Origin: Buxus sempervirens
Taxonomy: Eukaryota > Streptophyta > Magnoliopsida > Buxales > Buxaceae
Length of the DNA: 64,000 nucleotides
Reading direction: 5' to 3'
Assembly: GCA_947561395.2 (NCBI GenBank)
Contig: OX387185.1
Coordinates: forward strand, 18,440,366 to 18,504,365
The notes under the pieces were generated by a model. It made no database searches. It was not told where the DNA came from and saw only the letters and a list, made by a program, of their open reading frames with translations. Below are positions 33,692 through 45,383 of this stretch, piece after piece; within the stretch, counting starts at the first letter, position 1, and the number at the start of each line of letters is the position of its first letter. Both the position numbers and the translations under genes were made by a program.

Positions 33692-35055
33692 TGCGGCAAA
33701 TCTTTCAGATTTGTCTTTTTCTCTCCCATTTTTTGGTTGAGTTGATGGCTGAGGTGACTCAGCCGCCCACTCAAACAAATCATGCCCCTCCAATTTTTAG
33801 TATTTCCCATTTATTTAACTAGTTTAATTAAGATATTAAACTTTGACTGATTTGCCCCTGGAACTGTTTTGCTTATATCTTTTCCATCCGGGCTCCAGTT
33901 CACACAAATTTAATTGCGCTGGAACCGTGTTGGGATTCTCTACCCATTGGGATAGGATATAGTAATCAACTTGGGCTCAGGTAAAATGTCACTTTTTGCT
34001 CCTTAGGATTTCGACCTGTTTTGCTGTTCTTTAGCACATTTTTTGGTTTGATCAAAATTTGGGTGCTTACAGCCCTCAACCAAACTTAATAAACCAATAG
34101 ACCCGGAAACCCAGCATGGGACTTGGACCGCCGGTCCAACTCGGAACAATTATTGGGCCTTCCAACGAGGCCCACCAAGCCCAATAACCCTAGGTGCATG
34201 CAAATAAGCAAGCAAAGCAAAATTAACTGATTGAACCGAGCGGGCCAAACCCAATGCGGCCTACCCGAACCTTGTCTTGTGGAATGAATGTGTTTGAATT
34301 GCATGGTTTGGCCGAGACCCAGGGCTAGGGCCTATCGGGCTTGCCAAAGCCCACTAACTAAAACTAAGGAAGGGTGGAAACCTTAAACTTCAAAGAACTG
34401 AAATTTCAAGCCCAAAGTTTGGACAACGGGCCCCAAGCCCAGTGTCCAACTCACCCTGGCAAAGATCAACAAGATAATCCAAAGGACTTTTGGCAAACAA
34501 CATGGGGGCCCACCCAAAGGCCTACAAACCAATGCAGACCCACCTTTTGCATGAAAATCACTTAAGCCACCAAATTTGAACAAGTAAATAAAACCAACTC
34601 ATTTCACCTGAGCCCAAAGGGCCTCCTAGGACTAAACAGAGGCCCACCAAGGGGCACGTGGGCTTAACCAAGCCCACCAGGGACATCGTGGGCCTCCCTA
34701 TGAGGCCCACCCTATCAGACTCAGATCACCTAAATTAAGCAAGATAAAAGCAATTAAAGGGACCCACACCACTCAAGTGGTCCCGCCAGACTTAACCAAA
34801 TGGCATGCTGGATTAGGAATCAGGTGAGAACCAAAGTGAGTTGACTCAACCAGGGAACCCACGGGACCCATCATCCGACGGGGTGGTCTGGGGTGTCTAC
34901 GGACTTCCCCAGACCACAACCGAGACCTTTCTCAGAATCTCAAGCCGCAGACCAGCCCAATGGACTAACTTAGGCACTCAGGTGTTCGCCTGCACCCCAT
35001 CAGGCGGTGGTGACTCCGAATTTTCCCGTGCGGCGTTTCCGACGCGCGCACAGCC

Positions 35056-35073
35056 TGGCGACTCCACTGGAGA
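35056..35073 (+). promoter_or_regulatory. Primer binding site of Tat-2
   Basis: TGGCGACTCCACTGGAGA, three bases after the LTR end; same type as Tat-1. Confidence 0.8.
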
Positions 35074-36582
35074 TTTCTCAGCCCAGTAGGACCCTGGTTA
35101 GATTGAGTCAGCGTAAGAGGGATTTAGTTGATATTTAGGACTCTTGCTATCTTTTTTAGTAAAACGCAAAATACATGTAATTACGTGTTCTGGGGAGTCC
35201 TGCCAAAGGGACGCGATAATTACCCAAGGCAAGCGGAATTTAAGCGGTCCCCTGTGACCCTCCACTTACCTGAGGATTCTCCAAGAACCTCGTATTGCGT
35301 GCCAATTCTGCACCTTACTATACGAGACGGTAACAATCTCGTTATCAACAAAATCCAGACAAAACTCACCCGTGTAGACACAGCACGCAGCCCAACTACA
35401 CACACGGGCACGCCACCACAACGTGGATGGATTTAATTTCCCGCTTTTGTGTGATAAACTACGTGGGGTGACACGCACGAGGGAGGCTGCGTGGATGATC
35501 CGATCCCGAATGAATGAGTGAAAATACGGATATTGCATCTTCTTTACCAAGACTTAGATCTCTCTAGCAGCCTACCCTTTTGATTCCTACGAACTGATCT
35601 TTGGGATGGTATTAGCACCTACGCTCCCATGGCTTGCTAGGGAAAGCAGGGTAAACCCATCCCCCCAGTTTTCTAGAGTCCATTAGCACCACCGGTTTCT
35701 TGCCGTGCCACGCAAGGATCCAGTACTGGTCTAGACCCTTGTAGGCTTATGTCTCGGGCTGGGTATCCTTCACCACCTAATGTTTCTGAATGAACCACGC
35801 ATTGTGCTTGTGAGGGTGATTGTGTTGTGAATGATGAATACAAGAGGAGTAAAATCGGAATAAAATCCAAAGTCCATTAGGGGCACCAACCCCCGCTTTT
35901 TGCATCAAAATTGAGTAAACCCTAGATTCTGGGCTACCTCAGCTTTAATTTAGGAAACTAACCCACCTTTGATAAGGGGAACCACCCCAGATCCATGCAT
36001 TGAGTCCTGTAAGCTATGGGTCTTGACCCATTAAAGTCCGCTGGGAGCACTTTAAGTCCAGATTGGTCTTTTAGAGCAGAAGAAAGCCGGCCAGATCAAA
36101 CAAACAGATGAAAGCATGCCAGATCAGAATAAGGGCACTAAACCCTAGATCTAGGAATTTTTAGCCTACCCGCTTTAAAAGCAATTTGTATCCTTCCTTT
36201 TGGCTCCCAATAGCCTTAAGGATGAATTCTTTGCAGTTTTGTAAATATCTTGTAAAATTCCGCCCTCGATGGCAAGTTGTAATTTTTGCTATGGTCCGAC
36301 ACCGAAAGCAGATGAAAGACAGAAGACTAATCAGGACTTGAATGTGCTCCTCTACACAAGTATGTCTAGGAGTCTCGCCTTCATTGGTGCCAACCCTTAG
36401 GACCACACACCATATGTGCCTGAGTTAAATTCCGCACTATTTTAGTTTTCTGTTTTATTCTGTGAAGCTTGTTAAAACTGCTAGTGGTTAGTCCTTTGCT
36501 TGCTATTATGCATATTTTAGGACTAATTAAGAGTCTGGTGTGGAACCCTGAATTGATTTGGAATTTCGATTGGATAGTTGGC
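35074..36582 (+). other. Tat-2 leader between PBS and ORF1
   Basis: About 1.5 kb with no gene I can support. Short frames on both strands have no recognisable similarity. Confidence 0.5.
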
Positions 36583-37851
36583 ATGGCGTCTTCATCCTTA
36601 TCTGAGAGAGTCCGTTTCCCTAGGATAGAGAAGTGTGCCTGGGACACCCCCTGGATCCGTTCTTGGACAAGGCAGCTCCAAGGGAGTAAGCAGATTGAAT
36701 GGGAGCACAAATACCATATGGGACAGACTTTGTCCCTGTTAAACGTGCCGATCAACTGGGATTTGATCCAAGCAGCCCTGCTTTTCTAGGATCCCCAGCT
36801 TTCAGTGTTTCGATTCGGGATCAATGAGTTGACTCTCAAAATTGAGGAACTTGACCTGTTCCTCCGATTTCGTGACTTAGGAGAACCCGCTAGGCCAAGT
36901 CTCAAAGAAAGCTACAAGAATGTAGCTTGCGCTTTCTTTGGCCTCTCAAGGGGAGAATTCTAGACCTTAGGAGGTGACAAGTCATTCACGAGGGTCTCCA
37001 AAACATTCCTTGCTGAAAAGATAAGAAACAAAAAGCAGGAAAGACCCCGTGCTTGGTTTGACACCTTCACCCTTGTGGTTCTGTCGCAAACCTTTTTTCC
37101 AACTGGGGGAGACACCATTAATTTGGCCCTCATGGAAATTGTGGATCAACTCAAGGCGGAATACCGAATCACGCCACTGAGCCTAGCTCAATTGTTCCAT
37201 TCCCTAACTTCGTCCAAAAATGGAACCCGGAGGTTTCAAGGGTGCGCTCCCCTTCTCCACATTTGGCTGCAAGACTACCTGATGGTGTCATCACCTGTTA
37301 GTGCACATTATAGGGTAGCCTGTGATAACATCATATGGCTAACCCGAAGAGAGATCAAACCGGACCTACCCGCTCGTGAGGATTGGTTTAACCACTTTCT
37401 CCATCTAAATGGAGAAACATACATTCGATGGTGGGGAACATACAACATCCCCTACACCCCCATTATAGCTTTCAAGAAAAGAGAGGGCATTGCCCTAATA
37501 GGCCTTACCCATGCTGTGCCATATTATCCGATTCGGGTTCTAAGACAGTTTGGGAAACCGCAGGGAATCCCGATCAAGAACGACATGGGCAATTTGATTG
37601 GTCCACTCACTAAGGGACTAAGGACGCAACTGCTGATGGAGTGGAAGACGATGTGCATGTATCGGGAAGACGTCTTCATCGAATCCCACTTTCGGGACTA
37701 CGAGCAATGTATAGCTCGGGATTTCGGCCACGACAGCCCCCCACCTCTTCAGCCTGTCGCTTCAATTGACATTCCAGTTCCGCCCCCTAACACATATAGG
37801 GACAAGGTGGCCGAACTGCAGGAGACCCACTCCTGTATCCATTCAGCTTAG
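36583..37851 (+). pseudogene. ORF1 upstream of gag (DUF7745-like), Tat-2
   Basis: A 423-codon frame from ATG 36583 (MASSSLSERV) to TAG 37849-37851, interrupted by in-frame TAG at 36787-36789 and 36961-36963. It matches the antisense gene of Tat-1 over its length: WD/RF-type patches early, AQLFHSL in the middle, then IRVLRQFG, LIGPLT, LLMEWKTMC and IESHFRDYEQ. Unlike the Tat-1 version it ends shortly after, without the long coiled coil. Its place, sense strand between PBS and gag, is that of ORF1 in Ogre elements. Function unknown; probably the same protein family in a different genomic arrangement. Confidence 0.68.
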
Positions 37852-37898
37852 GTGATTAAACCGGAGATTGGTGGAGGATCGTCCTGGCATAGCATACC
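37852..37898 (+). repeat. Start of Tat-2 leader repeat, split by insertion
   Basis: Matches units at 42400-42450 (gattaaaccggagattggtgg). The array continues at 42150 after the solo LTR. Confidence 0.65.
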
Positions 37899-38159
37899 TG
37901 TAAAACCCTGACCCGGATTATATCTTAATTATTAAGATTAATTATCTAAAGTGTGATTATTAGACTAATTAAGTAATTGTGTTATGAAGATGAGGTAAAT
38001 GTGGATTATTCTTGAGGATAATTGAACTGTATGAAGGTTATTAAGGAAAATTTAATCAATGTTATTTCTCAATTCCAATTGTCTAAGATACTCTCCAATT
38101 AGCTTAAATGAATTGGAAATCAAATTCTGAAAAGTTAGACTTATGTGTACCTAGAGTAA

Positions 38160-39540
38160 TTCCTAAGTATACCCATGGTACCCTAAAGTTTACCACAGGT
38201 ACCCTCCCGGATAACACTAGTGTATACCCATGTATACCCCAAAATACTCCCAAGAATATTTAAAGTAACTCCTAAGAGTACCCAAGGTACCTCCCAAGTG
38301 TACCCAAATTATCCCCTAAGAATACTCAAAGTAACTCTTAAGAATGCCCAAGGTACCTCTCGAGTGTACCTTAAGTATCTCCCAAGAATACCCAAATAAC
38401 CTCTCAAGTATACCCCAGGTACCCTACTTCTATACCCAAGGTACACCCAAGTATTTCCTAAGGTACCCCCATTGGGTGCCCAAGGTATGCTCAAGTATTA
38501 CCCAAGGTACCACCCAAGTGTTACTTAAAGTACCCCTCAATTATACCTAAGGTACCCCACTTGTATCCCTAAGGTACCCTACTTTAATTGCCTAAGGTAC
38601 CCCTGTGTATACCTAAGGTATCCTCTTGTGTTTGCCTAAGGTACCCTGTGTTTACCTAAGGTATCCCCTTATGTTTGCCTAAGGTACCCCTATGTTTGCC
38701 TAAGGTATCCTCTTGTGTTTGCCTAAGGTACCCCACATGTATAGCTAAATACCCCCTTATATTACCTAAGGCACCTCACTCATATTGGCTAAGGTATCCC
38801 ACTGTTTTGCCCAAGGTACCCCATTCGAATACCTAAAGTACCCCCCTAATTGTACCTAAGGTACCTCACTTGTATTACCTAAGGTATTCCTTCATTTTAA
38901 CTAAGGTACCCTACTGTTTTACTTAAAGTACCCCTTGTTTAGCTAAGGTACATTCCCTTATACAGCTAAGGTACCCCCCTTTATATAACTAAAGTACCTC
39001 CAACATACCTAAGGTACATCCCCTATATTACCTAGGGTACACCCCTTGTACTTCCTAGAGGTACTCCTCTCATATAAGTAAGGTACCCCCACTGTTTTAC
39101 CTAGGGTACACCCCCTTATATAGCCAAAGTACCCCCTTTGTCTAACTAAAGTAACCCCTATATAAGTAAGGTAACCCCCCATTGTTTTGCCTAAGGTATA
39201 ACCCCTTATATAACTAAGGTACACCTCTTCTATAGTTAAGTACCCTCCTCAATATAACTGAAGTACACCCCCTAAGCTTATTCAAAGTTTACCCCCTTAG
39301 AATGACTAAGGTAAATCCCTTGAAACATCAAGGTACCTCCTCAAATAACTAAAGTACCCCTCGTATAACTGAGGTACCCTTATGTGTTAACTGAGGTACA
39401 CCTCCCAAGCATTTCTAAAGCATGCCTTTTGAAGTGGCTAAGGCAAACACCCCACTTAACACTAAGGAACCCACTTAATACCAAGGTACCCCACTCGAAT
39501 GACACTAAGGTACCCCTGGTATGCCTTAGGTACACCCTAG
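38160..39540 (+). repeat. Degenerate 'taaggtacc' satellite in LTR U3
   Basis: Around 1.4 kb of degenerate units of about 20-45 bp built on cctaaggtacccc. The same array, reverse-complemented, is at 45384-45514 and 53919-53990 in another LTR copy. Many units carry KpnI-like ggtacc. No coding function. Confidence 0.8.
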
Positions 39541-40924
39541 GGTTTAGTTGAATAAAAGCTTGGTTTGGGGGTAGATTTGAAAGACCAAAAAATTGGGCAT
39601 ATAAAAGGATGCCCTAATTTCTAATTAAGTGTTTTGCAAACCCATTTCTCTTGTCTTGGTCGTATGAAACAAGAGGGAAAGTGTGGGAGTTTGTTTGAAG
39701 CTTCAAGAGGAAGAAGAAAAAGGAGAGAAGAGCTTGAAGAGAAGTTGAGCTTCTCCATTAGCAAGTAAGTAGCAAACCCTTCAAATCAAAATGAATTACT
39801 AAAATTCGTATTCTCTCTCTAGGGTTTGATTTATTTGAAGAAATGATCTTGCATGTTGCTATTTGCTTCTAAAATTCATGGGGTTTGATGATATGATACT
39901 CTTGTTTAGTCTTCTATTGATTTGCCATGGATTTCCAGCTCTATTGATTATATTTCAGATTAGGGTTTGAGATTTGGGATGAAGCTTTGGTTTGGAAAGT
40001 GTTTTAAAGCATGTTGGGATGTTTTATGATAATCCTATTTGATGTTGGAAGTGTTGGAAATGATTCCCATGAGTTTGGTGTTGAAAATAGTCAAAATATT
40101 TCAAAATCCCGACCTGGCGATTAATCCTGAGATTGGCGATTAATCCTGAGCCAAAACCCTAAAAACTAGTCTCTGTTATTTTAAATCGCGGCTCAGGATT
40201 AACCTGGGCGATTAACCCAGAGCCTTAGCGCACGCACTCTAAACCTCAGCGCATGCACGTCCATTGCCTTAGCGCGCGAACGCGCAAACGTCAACCCTCA
40301 GCGCGCGCACGCTGCCTCGTTTTGTTTCCTTAACACACGCGCGCTGCCTTTGTTTTAACCTCAATGCCCAAACGTCCAAACCTCAACGTCCGCGCTTTGA
40401 AGCCTATTTTTGAGAACTCATCACCCTTTTTCTCCTCAACCCTCTTCCAAACAACCCAAGGTTTTACCCCCCATTTGGAACCAATAAAAATACTCCCAAG
40501 GCCCAATTCCCAACCAATAAAAAGTCAACTTTCCAGTTTGTGCCTAATTTTCCAGTTTTTCTGATTTTCAAAAAAGGCCACTTTTTGAGTTTGATACCCA
40601 AACGAGCGATTCAGAAGCCCAGAAAATTCTAGATGATTTGTATACCATCCAATAGACTACAACCAAAATTTGAGCCCCAAACTCCTTGTAAATTTGTCTA
40701 GAAAAATTCTACACCGAAAAGTCAACGTTCTTATCCGGACTTAGAATATTTTTGAGGTCCAAAACTTTTTGTCTCGGAATCCATTGATTTTTGGTATGGT
40801 GACTTATTTGAGATTTTTAAGATCAACCCACTCATCGAAATTGTGTTTTGAGGATTTTATGACCTTCGTTTTGATTGGCTTGGATTTATGAAAGCAGTGT
40901 CGAAAAACTCTTATATGGTTTGAT

Positions 40925-41440
40925 TGGCTTTGACCTATGGTTTTATTGGCAGTGGATGGGGAATTCCACTTGCCCTTGGCATGTATTGGCAGTGGATGGG
41001 GAATTCCACTTGCCATTGGCATGAACTGGTAGTGGATGGGGAATTCCACTTGGCTTTGGTTTAAGCACTGGTTTTACTCTTGGAATTGAATGGTTTGTTT
41101 GATTTATGAGTCGTCTAATTGGACATTGCTCTTAGTGTGGATCCACAGTGAGTCTAATTAGTGTGTTGGTATTGGCTTCATGGTACTCGTTTGATTGACT
41201 TTGGTTTTCATGAACCGGGGCAGTGTAGAAGTACTCCACTCAGCCTTGATTCATCGGGCAGCGTAGAAGTACTCCACTTGGCCTTTAGTCATCGGGCAGC
41301 GTAGAGGTATTCCACTTGGCTTTGATGCGTCGGCGGTGTAGAAGTACTCCACTTGGACTTGATTTCGTCGGCGGTGTAGAAGTACTCCACTTGGCCTTGA
41401 GTGCGTCGGCAGTGTTGAAATACTCCGCTTGGCCTTAATC
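40925..41440 (+). repeat. Minisatellites in LTR intron
   Basis: Two neighbouring arrays: three ~58-bp units (tggcagtggatggggaattc) at about 40950-41060, then six ~50-bp units (cggcagcgtagaagtactcc) at 41220-41440. They lie between the predicted donor and the hairpin/acceptor module. Confidence 0.78.
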
Positions 41441-41653
41441 TTGGACATCGATCATTAATCTGATTTGGATATTTGACTTGGAATTGTTGATTTGATTTCA
41501 TGAATTACCCGATTGAGATATTTGACTTGGAATTACACTTTATATCTGTTTGAGATGTTTTGGTTTACATTTGGTATCTTATACTTGTGAATATTATCAT
41601 GATGTTACAAAATTGCATAAACTATTTCTCTACATGCATGTTTGCTGCTTACT

Positions 41654-41750
41654 GGGACTTTAAGTCTCACGCGTGTTTTGTTTTACCGGATTTGTTTTCA
41701 GATCCGCTTGGTGAACCGCGTATTGGGGCAGGCATTGAAGGTGAGCTTTA
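41654..41750 (+). other. LTR hairpin, 3' splice site and short exon
   Basis: Hairpin gggact/tta/agtctc (41654-41668), acceptor AG 41700-41701, exon reading (D)PLGEPRIGAGIEGEL then TAG at 41748-41750. This family keeps the GE but has lost the EEDYY end. Confidence 0.55.
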
Positions 41751-42149
41751 GTTCAGGCCAGAGGATTTCTACCAACCATAGTAGGGTTCTTATTATGATG
41801 ATGTATTTTGTCTTGGGGATTGTATATGAGATGTAAATATTATTTTTGGACTTATACTCTTGGAAGAATCTTTTGTACTTATCTGTATATTTTGGGGAGA
41901 TCATTGTGAATGGTTAGTTGCCTTAGTTGTATTTTGTTCACATGTATATCATGTTTTGGAGATTATAGTACAGATGACATTTTGATTAGATGGAAATTTT
42001 TATTCCATGCTTCTTTAGTCATGCACTCTGATGATTACTTTGTAATTTCCCAGGATTAATTGTGTTAATCCGGTTTTATTGGGCCCATAAGTAGGTCTCG
42101 GGTACGGGTTGATGCTGTGATAGGGCAGACCCGGATCTGGGGCGCTACA

Positions 42150-42560
42150 ATACCCCTAGTGAGGCACCGAAGTCAATGGTATTTAAACTAACGACTAGCT
42201 AAGGCACGCCCGGGTATCACTAGCCGAAGTTTTAGGGTGCCAACGCTGTCAAGTGAATAAACTGGATGGTTGAGGTACGTCCTAGTATAGCATACCCCTA
42301 GTGAGGCGCTGAAGTCAATGGTGTTTAAACCAACGACTAGCTAAAGCACGCCCGGGTATCACTAGGCGAAATTTTGGGGCACTGAAGCCACCGGTGATTA
42401 AATCGGAGATTGGTAGAAGATCATCCTATCATAGCCTTCCCCTCGTGAGGTGCCGATTAGGACACGCCCGGGAACTATTAGCCGAAGTTAGGCGCCGAAG
42501 CCCCAGTGATTAAATCGGAGATTGGCTGAGGTACGCCTGGGTGTTGCTTTTCAGCTCACC
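42150..42560 (+). repeat. Tat-2 leader repeat, about 120-130 bp units
   Basis: Roughly three to four degenerate units containing 'gaggcgccgaagtcaatggt', 'aacgactagctaaggcac' and 'cccgggtatcactag'. Continues from 37852-37898 across the solo LTR. Confidence 0.7.
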
Positions 42561-42609
42561 CCCTGCGGAGACCCTGCATGGTCCAATCCCGTGATACTGA
42601 GCTCAAATA

Positions 42610-43060
42610 AAAACCCCAGAATTGAAGGTTCTCTTCCCTTGCCATGACGGCTAAAATAGATCAAGCTTAACCCCAGGTTCTCTTTCTAAGCCAGATGGCT
42701 AAAACAGACCAGACTAGGGTTCTCTTTCCCAGTTGCTTGAGAGTGACTAAAATAAATCAGTTTTTTAAAATTAGGGTTCTCTTTCCCAGTTGCTTGAGAG
42801 CGACTAAAATAGATCAGATTTTCAAAATTAGGGTTCTCTTTCCCAGTTGCTTGAGAGCGACTAAAATAGATCAATTTTCAAAAATTTCGGCGTTCTCTTT
42901 CCCTGCCATTTCCAAGTGGCAAAAATAGATCAGCCCTTTTTGAAGTTTCTTTGGGTTCTCTTTCCCGACTATCCTAGGACAGTTAAAATAGATCAATTTT
43001 AAAGTAATCAGGTTCTCTTCCCTTGCTGTCTTAAGGATGGCTAAAATAGATTGGATAATT
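42610..43060 (+). repeat. Tat-2 leader minisatellite, ~55-60 bp units
   Basis: About eight units, each with ggttctctttccc, ttgcttgagagcgact and aaaatagatca. Comparable in position to the array at 5985-6790 in Tat-1 but of unrelated sequence. Confidence 0.8.
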
Positions 43061-43166
43061 TAATAAGGATAGAAAAACAACAAAAAATAAATAAATTCGA
43101 TTAAATTATAAAATTGCATGATCTATTTGTGTAAAATTGTACTAATACCTGCTTATTGTTTTAAAG

Positions 43167-45340
43167 GTACCAAAATAGCTTCCCGAAGTCCATACTTGCT
43201 CAGATCTAGAAGAAGACTTGAGATGGAACAACAAGGAGATCAAACAAGCCGGCAAAGCATCCGGCAGAAACTAGTCAGGCGCATGCCATGAATGAGATGC
43301 AGCAGAGGATTGATAGCGTAAGCACCATTATTTAGGACTTGATGGCGGAATTAAGGGAATTGAGACAAGTCCCGCTCCTAGTGCCGATTGCCCAGTAGCA
43401 ACCCATTTTCCCACCACAAGCAAAAGTGCCTCAACCATACCCAGTGCACCCTCCACCGGAGATTCCACCACCACCTCCGCCGCCGTAGGCAGTTCCACTT
43501 CCCCCAGCCGTGCCGGTCCACCCTCCACCTCAGGAACAGATTGCACCTGTCCAGCTGGGACAGGAAGAGGAGGATTGGTATAGGAATCCGCAGGCCCAGT
43601 TTGAGGAAAAGATGGTAGCAGTGAAAGAAGAAAGCAAGGCAAAGATAGTGGCAGCAAAAGAAGAGAGTAAAGCAGAGATGGCCGCTATGCGGGAAGATTT
43701 GTTGAAACATCTGCAGCCCAGTACGGTCCCAAGTGAGGCTACTCTGGACAGCCTTTGCTTTTTCTCAGACATTCAGCTCCCCCCTAAGTTCAAATGTCCA
43801 GATTTGCATCAGTTTGACGGTACAGGATGCCCGTTGAACCATTTACGGTCTTATTCTGGAGATATGTGCCAGTCTGCCAAAGACGAAAAAATAATGGTGC
43901 AGTTTTTCCAGAGATCTTTAACTGGGGCAGCTTACGCTTGGTTTTTTAAGTCTGGATAAAACCGAGATAAAAACCTGGAATGACCTCGCAGCGGCGTTCA
44001 TCCAGAAGTATCAGTTGAACAGCCAAATTGTACAAACAAGGGCTGAGTTGTAGAGGTTGACGAAGAAAAGTAATGAATCGGTGCATGAGTATGCCAAGAG
44101 ATGGAAGGAGTTGCGAAACTAGTGCAACCACCACTACTAGAATAGGAAATGACCTCCCTATTCATAGCATCACTGGGGCAACCTTTCTTTTCTCTGTTAC
44201 TGGGGCAGAGCACATCCAATTTTAATGACTTGATTCTGATGGCAGACAGGATCGAGGATGCAGTAAGGGCTGGCAAGATAGATGGCAGCGGCCAGAACCC
44301 TGGGCAGAGAAGGCCGATAGCTGGGCAAGGTAATAGAAGCCAAGGGCAATAGCCCAAGAAGTAGGAAACTCAAACTGTCAACTATGTACAGCAAACATGA
44401 CCATATCACTTTTCGCAAAAGCCTGAAGCAGTGGCACCCCAAGATCAAGGGCAAGCAGCTTACCAAGGGGTAAGAAGAACTAAAGAGGAGATGGAAGCAA
44501 GAATGAAAAGGGTATTTACCCCTCTCCCCTACGCCCTAGCAGAATTATTTCCTACGCTGCTAAAGAAGGGGTATTTACAGATCAAGCCCCCAAATCCCCG
44601 GATGGTTAATTCGAGAAGTTACAACGCAACTGAAAGATGCGAGTACCATTCAGGTGCACCGGGGCATCATACCAATCGATGCTGGGATTTAAGACATGAT
44701 ATACAAGACTTAATCGACAGTAAGCGGATTTCAGTAGATCCCCCAGCACCAGCAGCGCCAACTCCTGCTACTGGTACCTCTACAAACCCTCTCCCAGACC
44801 ATTCCAACGCATCTTCGAGCAATACCACCAACCAGATAAGTTGCAACCAAGGCAATCATGAGTGGTTTGATCCATCTAGACTGATTGGACGTCCAAGGCA
44901 AGTTGTCAGGATGCATCTGCAGGAAAGTGTAGAATAGCACACGATAAATATCATCAAAGAAGGCGATGATGAGGTATCCCCAGATCTCCCTCTGGTGCAT
45001 TTCTATCCATTCGAAGAGCTGGAGTTCTTCTACCCTACAGCCTACAGCCATCCCAGATACATCCGCCATAAATATTTTTGACCTAATAGATAGCCCACCG
45101 CATGACTTCACCGCCCTCTCCTTTGAACCACCCACCTTTAACCTTTCACAACTCCACTTAGAACCCTCGTCTTACCATGCTGTACCACCACCATATCAAC
45201 TCCAACCCCTTTACCACCAGTCTACCATCACCACTACTAAAGCTGAAATCGACCGGATCACCCGATCTGGTCAATACGTAGGCACTGACCCCCCCCCCCC
45301 CCCACCCGCACCGAAGGAGGAGACAGAAGAAGAGAAGAAC
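43167..45340 (+). pseudogene. gag: gag (Tat-2), broken
   Basis: Starts after an acceptor AG at 43165-43166; the ATG is at about 43222 (MEQQGDQ). A Pro-rich stretch is followed by a Lys/Glu/Ala-rich helix (about 43600-43700), the gag domain (KFKCPDLHQFDGTGCP, FFQRSLTGAAYAWF; 43784-43944), a zinc-knuckle-like CEYHSGAPGHHTNRC at about 44639-44683 and DLRHDIQDLID. It is damaged by a likely extra T in a T run at about 43940-43946, several stops near 44048-44145 and a later frame change before 44966. It ends in EEEKNTK at about 45343, where it is cut and LTR sequence follows. No protease or polymerase of Tat-2 is present in the window. Confidence 0.8.
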
Positions 45341-45343
45341 ACA

Positions 45344-45383
45344 AAAATCCAATTTTTAATATTATTAAAAATTCAGGATTTTA
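45344..45383 (-). mobile_element. 40-bp remnant of a Tekay-like LTR start
   Basis: Reverse complement begins TGTAAAATCCTGAATTTTTAATA, matching the start of the LTR at 48094 except for one or two bases (position given here in place of the full run). Probably an LTR inserted in the next LTR and then almost wholly deleted together with the rest of Tat-2 gag. Confidence 0.55.

Larger units (their letters stand above)
31714..34071 (-). mobile_element. Solo Tat-type LTR, minus strand
   Basis: 2358-bp LTR reading TGTAAGCACCC (34071) to ...GTGCGCACA (31714) on the minus strand, flanked by the 5-bp duplication GCCCT (31709-31713 and 34072-34076). No internal sequence, so it is a solo LTR. TATA (CTATAAATAG) on the minus strand at 33409-33400; donor-like CTAG|GTAATG near 33115. 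It has two dyad arrays, one just upstream of the TATA box and one near the other end. Inserted in the Tat-2 LTR. Confidence 0.9.
28649..35052 (+). repeat. Tat-2 5' LTR, interrupted
   Basis: Starts TGTAAGCGTCTC and ends ...GCGCGCACA just before the PBS at 35056. Without the nested solo LTR (31714-34071 plus one 5-bp duplication) it is about 4.0 kb, a length usual for Ogre-like elements. It holds a dyad array (29228-29465), a TATA-like TATTTAAG (29480-29487), a donor AAG|GTATGT (GT at 29779) and a long C-rich, gene-free transcribed part (29900-31700) with repeated 'catgctccc' words and a C run at 31007-31020. The 3' LTR is not in the window. Inserted in the Tat-3 leader. Confidence 0.8.
37899..42149 (+). 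mobile_element. Solo Tekay-like LTR, 4.25 kb
   Basis: TGTAAAACCCTG to ...GGGGCGCTACA with 5-bp duplication ATACC (37894-37898, 42150-42154). No internal region. TATA box TATAAAAGG at 39600-39608, donor GTAAGTAGC at 39765, GC-rich block 40110-40340 and acceptor AG at 41700-41701, giving a predicted 1937-nt intron. The extra length compared with its relatives is due mainly to the array at 38160-39540 in U3. Inserted in the leader repeats of Tat-2. Confidence 0.9.

Noticed and set aside
38300-39230. Frames with Tyr/Gly/Leu repeats on the minus strand
   Set aside because: Direct translation of the 'taaggtacc' satellite.
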